From Whitmania pigra (lineage: Eukaryota > Annelida > Clitellata > Hirudinida > Haemopidae), in contig JAJTWR010000332.1 in assembly GCA_021613335.1 (NCBI GenBank), positions 2,405,001-2,469,000 of the forward strand: a stretch of 64,000 nucleotides of DNA, in the 5' to 3' direction. A model generated the notes under the pieces. It ran no database searches and had not been told where the DNA came from. It worked only from the letters and a program-made list of their open reading frames with translations. Shown piece after piece: positions 18,825-29,088 of the stretch (position 1 is its first letter; every line of letters begins with the position of its first letter). Both the position numbers and the translations under genes were made by a program.

Positions 18825-19676
18825 TTAGTTTCGTTTAAAGTAAAGGTTTCCTCGATTGTCTTCATACACTGGTTCAGAACAACCAGAATAGTAAATTGAC
18901 TTTCTCCAGTTTATGTTGACGTTGCACTTTTCATAGGTTTGTTTCCCTCCGAACTTTCTTGGAAAATATTGGTTTTTCTTTGCTTGATCCAGCCTCTTTG
19001 TAGAATCTCGAATCGAAAGTGAATTTCTAGTGAAGTTGTTCGGAAAAGGTTTTGCTTCGGTTTTAGGAACAGAATGAGGTTGGGTGTTGGTTTCCCTCTT
19101 CAATATCCTAAATGTACTTTTAGGCGAAGAGGGGAAACACGTTTTTTGTTCTTGCTTAACGTTGATATCGGAGAAAATGTTCGCAACATTTTGTTTTTGA
19201 ATAACGGAGCCCGTATGATTGTTATTCTGTTCGGGCCTTTTCAGTATCTTTACAGGACCTTTTGGAACAAAATTTGAAGTGTTTTGTGTAAGTAACTCTC
19301 TGCTCTTCACGATAGGACTTGATGCTTCACTTTGTTTGATTTCATTTGTCATCGATGTTTTAGGAGCAGCCTGAACATTTGGATTCTTCAACACTGTTTG
19401 GCATTTGTTTCCTGGTAATGTGCTTCTGCAATCGCTTAATCTCTGACTACTAGAATCATAATTTAAACTCATTTTCTCCACATCTGATAAGAAATTCTGT
19501 ATGTGGGATTCTTTGTCCACTTGTGATGGGTACTCACCAAGTGCTTCAAAGAGTGTTGCAAAGCCACTCGTGGTGCTTCTGCAGATGTCATCATTGAGGG
19601 TTGAGAAATCATCATCCAAGGAAAATTCAGAGCAAGAATCACTGAATGTCGACATTCTGCTAGATCGAGAAAACAT
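18825..19676 (-). CDS. Intronless orphan protein, 283 aa, Ser/Asn-rich with two ILKR motifs
   Basis: A single uninterrupted frame runs from ATG at 19676 to the stop at 18825, with no splice site needed. The N-terminus is acidic and Ser-rich (FSDSCSEFSLDDDFSTLNDD). The middle is low complexity and charged. The C-terminus is basic and aromatic, ending NLYFKRN. GPVKILKRPEQ (residues ~143-153) and TFRILKRETN (~192-201) resemble each other and the RILKRP core I remember from SUZ-domain RNA-binding proteins such as SZRD1. I recognise no full domain. The length, biased composition and intronless structure suggest either a disordered regulatory protein or a retrocopy. No poly-A tract is seen, though a TTA array lies just downstream. 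Confidence 0.65.
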   Translation of the reverse strand: MFSRSSRMSTFSDSCSEFSLDDDFSTLNDDICRSTTSGFATLFEALGEYPSQVDKESHIQNFLSDVEKMSLNYDSSSQRLSDCRSTLPGNKCQTVLKNPNVQAAPKTSMTNEIKQSEASSPIVKSRELLTQNTSNFVPKGPVKILKRPEQNNNHTGSVIQKQNVANIFSDINVKQEQKTCFPSSPKSTFRILKRETNTQPHSVPKTEAKPFPNNFTRNSLSIRDSTKRLDQAKKNQYFPRKFGGKQTYEKCNVNINWRKSIYYSGCSEPVYEDNRGNLYFKRN

Positions 19677-19699
19677 TGTCGCTTATGAAGTTGAAGATT

Positions 19700-20734
19700 T
19701 GATGTGCTCGATAAATATTCTAAGATGAAGTATGGCTCTCTTCTGCAAGTAATTGTGATTGAGTTAAATGATCTCAGAACACATATGAGGTTCGTAGTGG
19801 AAACGAAAAAAGATTCTGAATCTTAATGACAAATTCATTAATTTAAATCAGAATGTATACTAAATCGAATAAATAAATCAATAATTATAATTTTAAAATT
19901 TTATTGAGATATCACCTACATTTCACTTACGAGAGATAATGAGAAATATTGTTTGGTTGCTATGGCTTAAAAAAAGTCATCTTTTATTACTCCATCAATA
20001 AATAATCTTGTCTTCGGCCAGACTTAAAGTCCAGGGTGAAGGGTTAACATTTCAAGCGCAATGAATTACCATATTTACTATGAATAAAAAATCGTATTTG
20101 TTTACAAAATCTATTTGACACCAAATTTTAATTTAGAAATAAATTCGGATTTTATTACATTGCTTTACTTACTCGATGTCTGAAATTTCTGAAGCGTTTT
20201 AAAATGTTTTGGGTATGAAGTTTTTCTTAATATTATTTATGAAATTCTAATTTTAGTTTAAAAAGTCTTAAGTTTGTGAAATGTACCATCTTATAATGGT
20301 GAATAAATGAACATTCTCATGAGATTGCAAGTAGTTACTCGATCTATGTCATCAATATCTGAAACTCTCCGAGCTCTCGGGATCGGGCTGCACCCGTTGA
20401 TCAGACGGGTGTCCCTGTCTGTGTTGTATCGTTCAATATCGACGAGCAGTATCGAGGTAAATCCTAGACGCACTATCCAAAAACGTAAACTAGCATCGAT
20501 AATCACCAAAGATGGTTAGTTGGTTGGTAGTTTAGTAATGTCCATTTCATAACTAGATGATTAGGACGGGAACAACAACGACAGAGAACAACGAACATCG
20601 ACATACCACAAAAATATATTGAAAATATAATAATAATAAGTTATGAGAGCTTATGTACAGTCAGAGATCTTCATGACATAAGGCTTCATCGCTTTTCTTG
20701 AACCCACCGGTAGATGAGATCTATGCTAGCGTAA
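19700..20734. other. Spacer, no gene assigned
   Basis: Mostly AT-rich. A more balanced segment at 20,300-20,600 is open for about 70 codons on both strands but resembles nothing I know. It may be remnant transposon sequence. Confidence 0.4.
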
Positions 20735-22320
20735 TTGCTAAGCATATTTTTCAAATCAACTGACTGTATCTTGCTCCATCTGCATTACAAACAATTCGGA
20801 TTTCGAAAAAATCACTCAACATATATGCCTCTACTCTTACTTTATTCGAAAATTGCCGACGCTCTGGACCGTGGTGAGTTCACCATCGGTGTGTTTCTCG
20901 ATCTATCAAAGGCATTTGATACCGTAAATCATGAGATACTTTTGTCGAAACTTTATCATTACGGTTTGCGTGGTTGTGTTTTGAAGTGGTTCACCAGTTA
21001 TTTGTCGGGTCGTAAACAATTGACAGAATTTAATGGGTTTGAATCTTCGTTTAGTGACGTAGCTTGTGGCGTTCCTCAAGGGTCTATTCTTGGCCCCTTG
21101 CTATTCATAATTTATATTAACGATTTACATAACTCATCATCTTTACTTACATTTTTATTATTCGCAGACGATACAAATGTATTTGCTTCTGGCAAAAATC
21201 TCAATGACTTAATTATCAGCATCAATAGGGAGTTAACAAATGTTGACACTTGGTTTCGCGCCAATAAGTTATCTTTAAATGTAGACAAGACAAATTTTAT
21301 GCTGTTTTGCTCAAAAAATAAGGACAGAACACATAGTATTCAACCTTGCATCAACAACTTACAGATTAAACATGTCACCTCTACCAAATTCCTCGGCATT
21401 ATTATCGATGATAGATTAAACTGGTTTTTGCATATCAATTACGTTGCCTCCAAAATTTCAAAAAACATTGGCATCATGTCAAGGGTCTCTTCATTTGTTG
21501 ATAAAAAAATTCTCATTATGCTTTATTATTTTTTAATATATCCTTATCTCATCTATTGTAATATCGCCTGGGCCTCTACCTATCCCTCTAAACTTATCCA
21601 CTTACACTCCAAAAAAGAATAATTCGTACTATATTTCGTCTCCATCCACGTGCCCATACAAAGGATTTTTTTATTTCAAATGGACTTCTAAATATATATC
21701 AGATCAATAAATTCCAAACTTGCCTCTTCATATACAATTATGAACATAACTTGCTGCCTCCATCCTTTAATAATATGTTTTTCAAATCATCAGATGTCCA
21801 CTCTTACAATCTTAGATCATCCAATCAATTGAGATCTGAATTTTCCCGTACCACCTTCAAAAAATTCTCCATATGTTGCAAAGGTCCACTCTTGTTCTCC
21901 TCTCTGCCGTCGTCCCTTGTTTCTCTAAACAGTTCCTCACTATTTAAATCCCATCTTAAAAAACACATTCTATCCACCTGTTGAACCTGTTATCCACATT
22001 TCCACCTTATCATTCATTTTATTACCCTGGTTTTTTCCTCGTTGATTACATCGCTTATTCATTATTCCGATTATTCCTCGTCTCTCAGTTGTTGCCATTA
22101 ATTTTCACCTGTCGTTACCATTAGAAGTTTATATATATGCAAAGACCCTTTCAAACGCCCCTTTAAATTTGTCAAATTGAAACAACCTATCCCCTAGACG
22201 GGAATTAATTTCCTTGGGATAGTTCATTAATGAATTTGTGAATCTTTTTTTGGTGTGATTTTTTTTTGGCTATTTGAATATAGTTTTTTGAAAATAAACG
22301 AATTCAAACCTGAAACCTGA
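20735..22320 (+). mobile_element. Jockey/CR1-group LINE fragment with frameshifted reverse transcriptase
   Basis: The frame at 20,790-21,620 gives an almost complete reverse transcriptase: FGFRKNHST, LDLSKAFDTVNHEILL, GVPQGSILGPLLF, LLFADDTNVF (catalytic FADD), FLGIIIDDRLNW. It breaks at 21,620. The C-terminal part continues in another frame to 21,984 (LRSSNQLRSEF, HLKKHILSTC). A 3' untranslated stretch follows, ending near 22,320 with AAATAAACGAATTC and a short CTGAAAC-type repeat. The endonuclease region is missing. The 3' end abuts another LINE in opposite orientation, so this copy probably inserted into it. Confidence 0.9.
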
Positions 22321-22324
22321 GAAA

Positions 22325-23040
22325 AAAATCTGAAGGATTTCTGAATAGGACACTCCAGAAAATGACTAGTGGACTCTTCCATTCGAGGTTTGGCATTTGC
22401 GCTGTTGTGCTTCTCTATTTGGAACAGGCAACGGTCCAGATGACGTCTTCCAAGTCGGAGTCTGAAAAAAGTACCTTTCCTCTTAGAGGCGCATTGGAAG
22501 AAGCTCCTCTTCGTCGTTGCCTCTTTCTGGACTTCATGATGACTGCCAGAGGAGCAATTCCATCTTCTCTGCCTGTCGTCTTCAATCTTCTGGGCAACGA
22601 ACCTTTTGACGTCCTTGATAGATGCTAGGACTTGGTGGTCTATCTGACTTCGGGTTGTCGCTATCTTAGCCAGAACGTCGGCCTTCTCATTTCCTGGGAT
22701 GCCCACGTGAGCAGGCACTCAAGCTAGGGTGACTTGCTGACCTTTCTCTTTGAAATCTGAAATTAAAGATAAAATTCTACGAATTTCAGGATCATGATTA
22801 AATAATCATTCATTGTTTCAATTTCTTAAGCACTGGATGGCCAAGAAAATTACTTAAAATTACAATATTTGTTCTCCACCCCTCCCCTGGTAGAAGGTTT
22901 TTAGTTGCTACTTCTGTTGCAGAGATGCTGCTTCCGAGTGAAACTCTGATACTAGGCTCCCCTGCCTTCCCCTCATCTTGAATGCGTCCGTTATACCAAC
23001 CACCGGAACAGACCGGCAAACAAGACATTTCACCGATATT
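22325..23040 (-). mobile_element. RNase H-bearing LINE remnant
   Basis: On the minus strand, 22,720-22,330 encodes PAHVGIPGNEKADVLAK (the last RNase H motif of I/R1/jockey-type LINEs), then RLRLGRRHLDRCLF and ESTSHFLECP with Cys/His spacing typical of the tail. Upstream, 23,040-22,810 carries IQDEGKAGEP, like the RNase H start. The residue before VPAHVG, normally Trp, is a TGA stop near 22,724, so the copy is dead. The left end is cut by the LINE ending at 22,320. Confidence 0.82.
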
Positions 23041-23049
23041 CATTCCTTA

Positions 23050-23560
23050 TAGCAATATGGGGATGCAATTAGGAAATGGATTCCAGAGGATCATTGGAGA
23101 AGACCTTTTCAAGAAATATAAAACACCATAACTAAAAACCTCCAAAGATTACTTTGAAAATTTGTTAACTAATTAATCCAATTAAGTATTAAGTAATATT
23201 GTCGAAAGTCGGATGTTGAATGAATTCTCTTGTGACTCAAAATAACAAACCAATAATTATTATAAATATTGTTTCCATTGACATAAGAGAAGCCGATAAA
23301 CATTTTTATGTTGTAGTTTTCAACATGACAAACCATCAAAAAATCTCAAAGCAGGAATTTGGCTTTAGATATTAGTGAATGACATTGAAAGTTAGAATTC
23401 CTCTACAGGAATTAAATCCAGTCTAGAAAACAATTTTCATCCAAATTATACATAAACGCGGAAGACGATTTTAAGCGTCGCCACAGACACAGAGTGGCAT
23501 CGTTGCGATTTGATGGCAAAGCTGATTCCCAAACAACATTTACAATTGAGACATTCTTTG
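23050..23560. other. Upstream flank of the heat-shock gene
   Basis: AT-rich spacer without a recognisable frame. GAATTCC-like and TTCTTTG-like heat-shock half sites occur near 23,395 and 23,554, but only the site at 23,569 is a perfect triple unit. Confidence 0.4.
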
Positions 23561-23568
23561 GGCGGGAG

Positions 23569-23581
23569 TTCAAGAAAGTTC
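23569..23581. promoter_or_regulatory. Heat-shock element (three perfect inverted units)
   Basis: TTCaaGAAagTTC is an exact array of three alternating 5-bp HSF units. It lies 233 bp upstream of the TATA box and 313 bp upstream of the start codon of a small heat shock protein gene, which fits its expected HSF1 control. Confidence 0.8.
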
Positions 23582-23813
23582 CGGGTCTACTAATAACCTA
23601 TTTGAAGTTGAGCATGATGCAGTGTGTAAATCAGTGGTGCACTGCCTTTTGTTGGCAGAAGGCGGAGAGCTAGCGAGACCATGTAATATAGATTCCAAAT
23701 TTCATCAGCATCAAGACAACGCAAACAATAAGACGCGCGTACAGAAGAATAAAGACAAAGTTGTGAACTAGATGAGTTCATAGTAAATCTTGACAGTTTT
23801 AAGTTAATGATAG

Positions 23814-23820
23814 TATATAA
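23814..23820 (+). promoter_or_regulatory. TATA box of the small heat shock protein gene
   Basis: TATATAA lies 74 bp before the ATG at 23,894. Transcription would be expected to start about 25-30 bp downstream, near 23,845. Confidence 0.7.
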
Positions 23821-23893
23821 CGTGACGGCTGAGGCTGATGTCTGCAAGCTTTGAGATGTCTGGCTGTTCGTAGTTCGTAATCAAACAGCAAAA

Positions 23894-26800
23894 ATGGAAG
23901 GCTATGGAGGTCCAATGAATCGAGGTGTATCACGACGCGCCCTTAAGATGATTGGTGCTGCTGTCACGCCATGGAACTAGTCAGTAAATCGACTGTTTGT
24001 TATTCCAGTGAGAGATTTTTTTTATTGATGTACGACTCTATGCTTCCTCCACAATTCATTCACAATCTTACGAAAATTGACTGAAAGACCCATTTTTTCA
24101 CATTTCTTGTTACATAGCGGTCACTTTGTCGGCCGGTCGACACAGGGCCTGTGTACGTCATTTGAAGCCTCTTTTTGTATTATTCATAAGAGGTAAGACA
24201 CCTTTTTTCCAAAAAATAACTTAACAATCAGAAATTTTAAAAATAACCGATATTTTAACATCACTTCAACAATAAATGAGCTTATATCAATAATATAATC
24301 TTATTTTAATTTTTCGGATCCAGAAAGAAGCATTGAAATTTTTTTATTTTATTATAAAAAATAGATTTTACGTATATTATTTGGAAGACATTGCTTATTT
24401 TAATGTACCATGAATTTTTCGCTGTTATTAAATTATCAAAGTTTTGAGTTGGTCATAATAGTTCCTGTTAGCGAGCAATAAATGTCGACAAAATATTTAA
24501 AAAATAAACATTTTTTGGAGTTGGGAAAAACTGCCTTTTATGCCCCACTATTTCGCCTTTGGTGTGTCCCTGGATACAATGCATGGTAATTTGAGGCAAT
24601 TACATATATATACATTATGTGTTAATTTATGTAACTAGGTATGCATTATGGGTCAAGTTATTGTGGGATTTTTGACGAAGTGTGGATGTCATGAAATAAT
24701 TTTTTAAGCCGCGTAATGATGGCAATGGAAATAAACACTTTTTACAAAATAGAAAATAATATATGACATATCATTTTGTACTCTCAACGCATTTGATCTA
24801 TTTGTTTTGTTAATTAAAAAAAAATTAGATAAGACTTGATCGCTTGATCATCCATATTCCGGATATGCTTGTAGGCATTTACATTTACCATTAACAACGT
24901 AATTCTAAACGTTTCGCTAAACTTTACAGCTCATTTTGTCTTGACATTTATTTTTAAATATTTTTTAATTTTAATAAAAATAAATCTAAGAATTTTCCAT
25001 AATTTATAAATGTTATTATAGAATAACAGTTTTGCTCGGACATTTGCAGATTATAATTAAAAGTAAATGTTCAATTAAAAATACTTAATTGCAAGGAAAA
25101 AACATGCATTTTTGAAAGATGAGGGTGCCAAGATAATTGCAAATGGAAAGGCCTTTCCATAGCGTGAGAGTTAATACGATGTTTAGCTGCTTGCAAGAGC
25201 CCAGTAGCGTACAACAGCGTACAACCATCTTCCACATGGAATACAATCTGGAAGTGAGTAGAACTTTCTTTGTTGTTCATCGCTGCAGCATCCTCTGAAG
25301 CTCTCGACCAATAAGAACAAAGAACGCATCGACGTTAAAACTCCTGATAACTTTTGGAAGGCCCTTCTCAAGTTAGAACACGCGTCGATAAAATATTTAA
25401 ATCGAAAATTCTTAAGTTTTATGAATAATTTCAATTACTAGATAAACAAATCCAGCGGAGTTTTGATTGAATTGTGGATGTTGCGTGAAAAATTCTAAAA
25501 ATCAAACTATTATCAGGGTCACATTAAAAAGTTGGTAATTTTTATTTTCGCCAGTCATTCTAAATTATAAATTGAAGCGACTTATAAATAAATTTTGTGG
25601 TTTTAATTACAAGAATCGCAAGAACTTGACTCAACTTTTAAATGTTTTAGTTCCTTAAATAAATTTTACAAATCAGTCACATCGAACGGATAAATTCTAG
25701 TTTTCCACTGGATCGACAAAGGAAACGACACAAGGTCGTCGACAGTCTCGGGGAAAGAATTGATGAGATTTTATCAGACATGCATCGTCTGACAGTTTCT
25801 AAGGATGATCGCAGTTTTGACGAGAGAACTGAAAAATTGTTCAGGGATGTGCGCAAGCAGTTGGATGAAGACCTAACAAATTTCGGATTCAGCAGTAAAG
25901 GAAAAAAGATTTTATCACTTGCCGATGATGATACCGATGATGATGACGATCTTGGAGTGGGAAAACTTCTTTCATCTCGAACCAGGTAAAAATTGAAATT
26001 ATAATGACTAAAATAATCAGTTTTATAACGTTCATAATTACGTAGTATTAAAAAATGATTTAACAATAACCTCAATAAGAGTTGATGAGACATACGAAAA
26101 TTATGTTGTTGAACAAATTTGTTATCATAATTAAATTAGCACGTGGAACATTATACAAAAAAACAAGTGGTAATTGATTTACAAATAAAAAAAAATTTAA
26201 TTATTGAAACATTAAAAAAATATGAAAAGTATTTTTTGACGATTTTAATAAGATAACGAAGGACCATCCGCAGATGGATAATTTGTTTCAATTAAAAATA
26301 TTTACGCAACCTATAAAACTGACTGACAGGCAATTTTGTTAAAATGCCTGAAATGGATTTCATCAAAATGTTTTTCAATTTTTTTAGAAAATGGCGACAC
26401 AACCTTTAAATTGTCACTTTAACTGAAATGATATGACCTTAAAGTATAAAAAGTATTTCTGTGGATTTATTGATTTGAAAAACTAGAATGTGATTTATTT
26501 ACTAAATTATTTGCAATTCAAACATTTAATGTATTTATTCAATTTAAATGTTCAATTTAAGTGTTCAAGTCAGCGATTGTAAACTTGCAGAAGTCTTCTC
26601 GAACCACGAGGAAAGACGTCGTTAAGTTCTCTGTTGGGCTCTGGTCATTCCAGTTTGGCTGACAAATTGCTGAGGAACAAACCTTCCAACACAAAAACAA
26701 CTACAACATTTTTGACTTCAGATTCTTCTGTTGGAGATCTCAGCTCAAGGTTCAATGAATTAATTTAATTTACTAATTAGGAATTAAGGTCAACTTAACA

Positions 26801-28883
26801 ATCTGATATTGTGACACAGTAAAAGGTGTTACAAACGCGATGCCAGTTTTGAAGAATTTAATTTAAAATAAAAATTGGTGCTAATCTAGGATACCACGGT
26901 TGTTTTATAACTTAGTGAAAATTAATTCCATCGGAAATCGATTATAATATGAGTTAATTGTAAATTAATAATTAAATTTAATTTGTAAATTAAACGATAT
27001 TTTTTCAGTCAACCTGATCCAGCCGGTCGTCCATTTTGTGTGAGTTTTGATTTGAAAGGATTCAACGCTGAAGACATCTCAGTGACTTGTGAGGATGGCG
27101 TGATGAGTGTTTCTGCGAGGCAAGAAAATACCGTTGGAGGAGCCACTTCTGTGAAGGAGTTCAGCAGAAAGGTCAGATGCACTCGGAGGCATTCTCGATT
27201 GTATTTTCCTTCGAGTTGAGCGAATGCGATGTAATCGAATAATGAGATGAATGATGTTTAAGTTTTATGCCCGATTTAATAGACGCTTAAAAAGTCATTA
27301 AATGTTTTGCCTTTATAACATTCCTCAACCTGATTGTTTTATTTTTTGAAGTTAAATTACTTTATAATTTTATGATTAAAAATGGAATAAGTTTCTAATT
27401 AAATTTTTGAACGATTTTATTTTCAATTTCCTGCATTCAAAATTTTAGACTTACTTTTTCCTGCATTTAATAATCGTTTATTTATTTTAATTTCTTGATT
27501 TATATTTACTAATTTGCATACCTTCAAATTATAACGGTTTGGACGACTTTTATTGCGTACCCGTCATCAGTCACGTGATTTAGAGCCAAAATCCTCATTC
27601 CTCTGCTATCTATTGGATTATCTATCCAATAATGGCGATATTGTGCAATGTGATATTTTATCGTTCACCTACATTGATGCCTTGCCCCCTCAAAACCTTT
27701 TTTGAAGGAATATTGCAAAGTTTATAAATGTATGAACAATATATGTAATAATAATTTTAATTACTTGGATACATATTTAGACAGTTATTTACACTTATTT
27801 AGTGGTTTAAAGTTTATTATGTCATTGCGATAATTATAACTTAAATTGAGTTAAATGTATTAATAATTAAAACAAATAAATATACAATCAGATGAATTTC
27901 TTATCTCACTCATGTTCACACAAATCTTGTTTATTATGACTCAAGAATTATAAACAGACGTTGTGATATTTTATTATTCGTAATAATTTTTTAACGTTAA
28001 CCTAAACAATTTTGATTGCTATTTTTACACAAGCATTAAACAATTCTCAAAAGAGTTTTTTTCTCTTTTATCCTTTTTGTAATCTATTCTTAGTTTAATC
28101 TTCGTTTTTATCTTTAAATAGTTATTATAAATCTCTGAAGTTAATGTTGGTTAATGTTGGTTAATGTTTCATAGGGTTTCACTTTCAGCTTGTATAAATG
28201 TATTAAATAACTTTCGCTAAGCTTCACCACTCGAACGTATGTTCCAATTTTACTATTATGATGAAAAATTGTCTAAATAGGTTAAAATTCCGAAAAACGT
28301 GGAACCAGAGCAGTTGATTTCGACATTCACGAACGATGGAATCCTAACCGTTGAGGCGCCTCCCGATTGCAAGTTGCTCCTTGAAACTCAGAACAATGAA
28401 GCCGATGTGCAGGCAGCACCGGTGGAAAAGAAAACCAGCAGAACTGAAGAGGGTGTCCCGGTTGGATTTCAGTGCAGCTCAGACACATCAGCCTCTGGAT
28501 CGATGCCCCTCGATACGCCGGTGTTTTTCTCGGATGCCAGTGGAAAGAGAAAGATGATGCTGCTTCTTGAGGTTAGTATTGTGCAGATTTCTCTTAAACG
28601 AAGTTATTTATTCAATAAATTAGATACACTGCGTTTCTCGCAGGTGGGTCCGCAGTACGAACCCAACGACGTGGTTGTTCGTCTAGAGGGCAAAAAGCTT
28701 ATCGTTGAAGCAACGCACGAGGAAAAAGCATCGGGAAAATCATCGAAAATTTCCATGCAGCGAGATTTTGACTTGGCTGAAGACATAGATGTTAGTAGCG
28801 TGGAAGCCCTTTTGAAGGGTCAAAAGCTGACCATAACTGCACTGGTGGAAAAGCAGGGAAGGTGCAAGATCATTGCTTCGTAA
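23894..28883 (+). CDS. Small heat shock protein with two alpha-crystallin domains
   Basis: Six exons, 23894-23979, 25677-25985, 26591-26749, 27009-27171, 28281-28571 and 28644-28883, join in phase to 415 residues. The N-terminal 180 residues are charged, with an acidic run (DDDTDDDDDLG) and a Ser/Thr-rich stretch. ACD1 (about 185-270) reads VSFDLKGFNAEDISVTCEDG ... VKIPKNVEP ... GILTVEAP. ACD2 (about 320-412) reads YEPNDVVVRLEGKKLIVEA ... LKGQKLTITALVE. Two ACDs in one chain are known from flatworm p40-type and some tunicate proteins; most sHSPs have one. The protein should be an ATP-independent cytosolic chaperone. The first exon is chosen because its donor phase (2) matches the acceptor at 25677 and the HSE and TATA lie just upstream. 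The later part of the model is firmer than exon 1. Confidence 0.9.
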
Positions 28884-28990
28884 ATCCATTTCTCAAGACA
28901 TGATGTGGTCACGTTATCCCGTTTTTTTTGGTTTTGAAAACTCAACAATTCTCACCTCCATTCAAATGTTTTTCTTTTTGTGTTTTATTA

Positions 28991-28996
28991 AATAAA
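28991..28996 (+). terminator. Polyadenylation signal of the small heat shock protein gene
   Basis: AATAAA lies about 110 bp after the stop codon, within a T-rich stretch. Confidence 0.65.
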
Positions 28997-29088
28997 CTTT
29001 AATGTTTCAATTAACCAACACTTAAGCAAAAGATAAATCGCATTTAACATATCCATAAAAATGTAGCGTTAGTTCTGTAACTCTGCAT

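Noticed and set aside
20291..20519. Overlapping 70-codon frames on both strands near 20.4 kb
   Set aside because: Balanced composition makes them stand out, but neither resembles a known protein; possibly old transposon sequence.
25231..25250. Alternative first exon of the heat-shock gene (ATG...GAA|GTGAGT)
   Set aside because: Good donor, but its phase 0 does not match the acceptor at 25,677. The exon at 23,894 fits phase and lies behind an HSE and TATA box.
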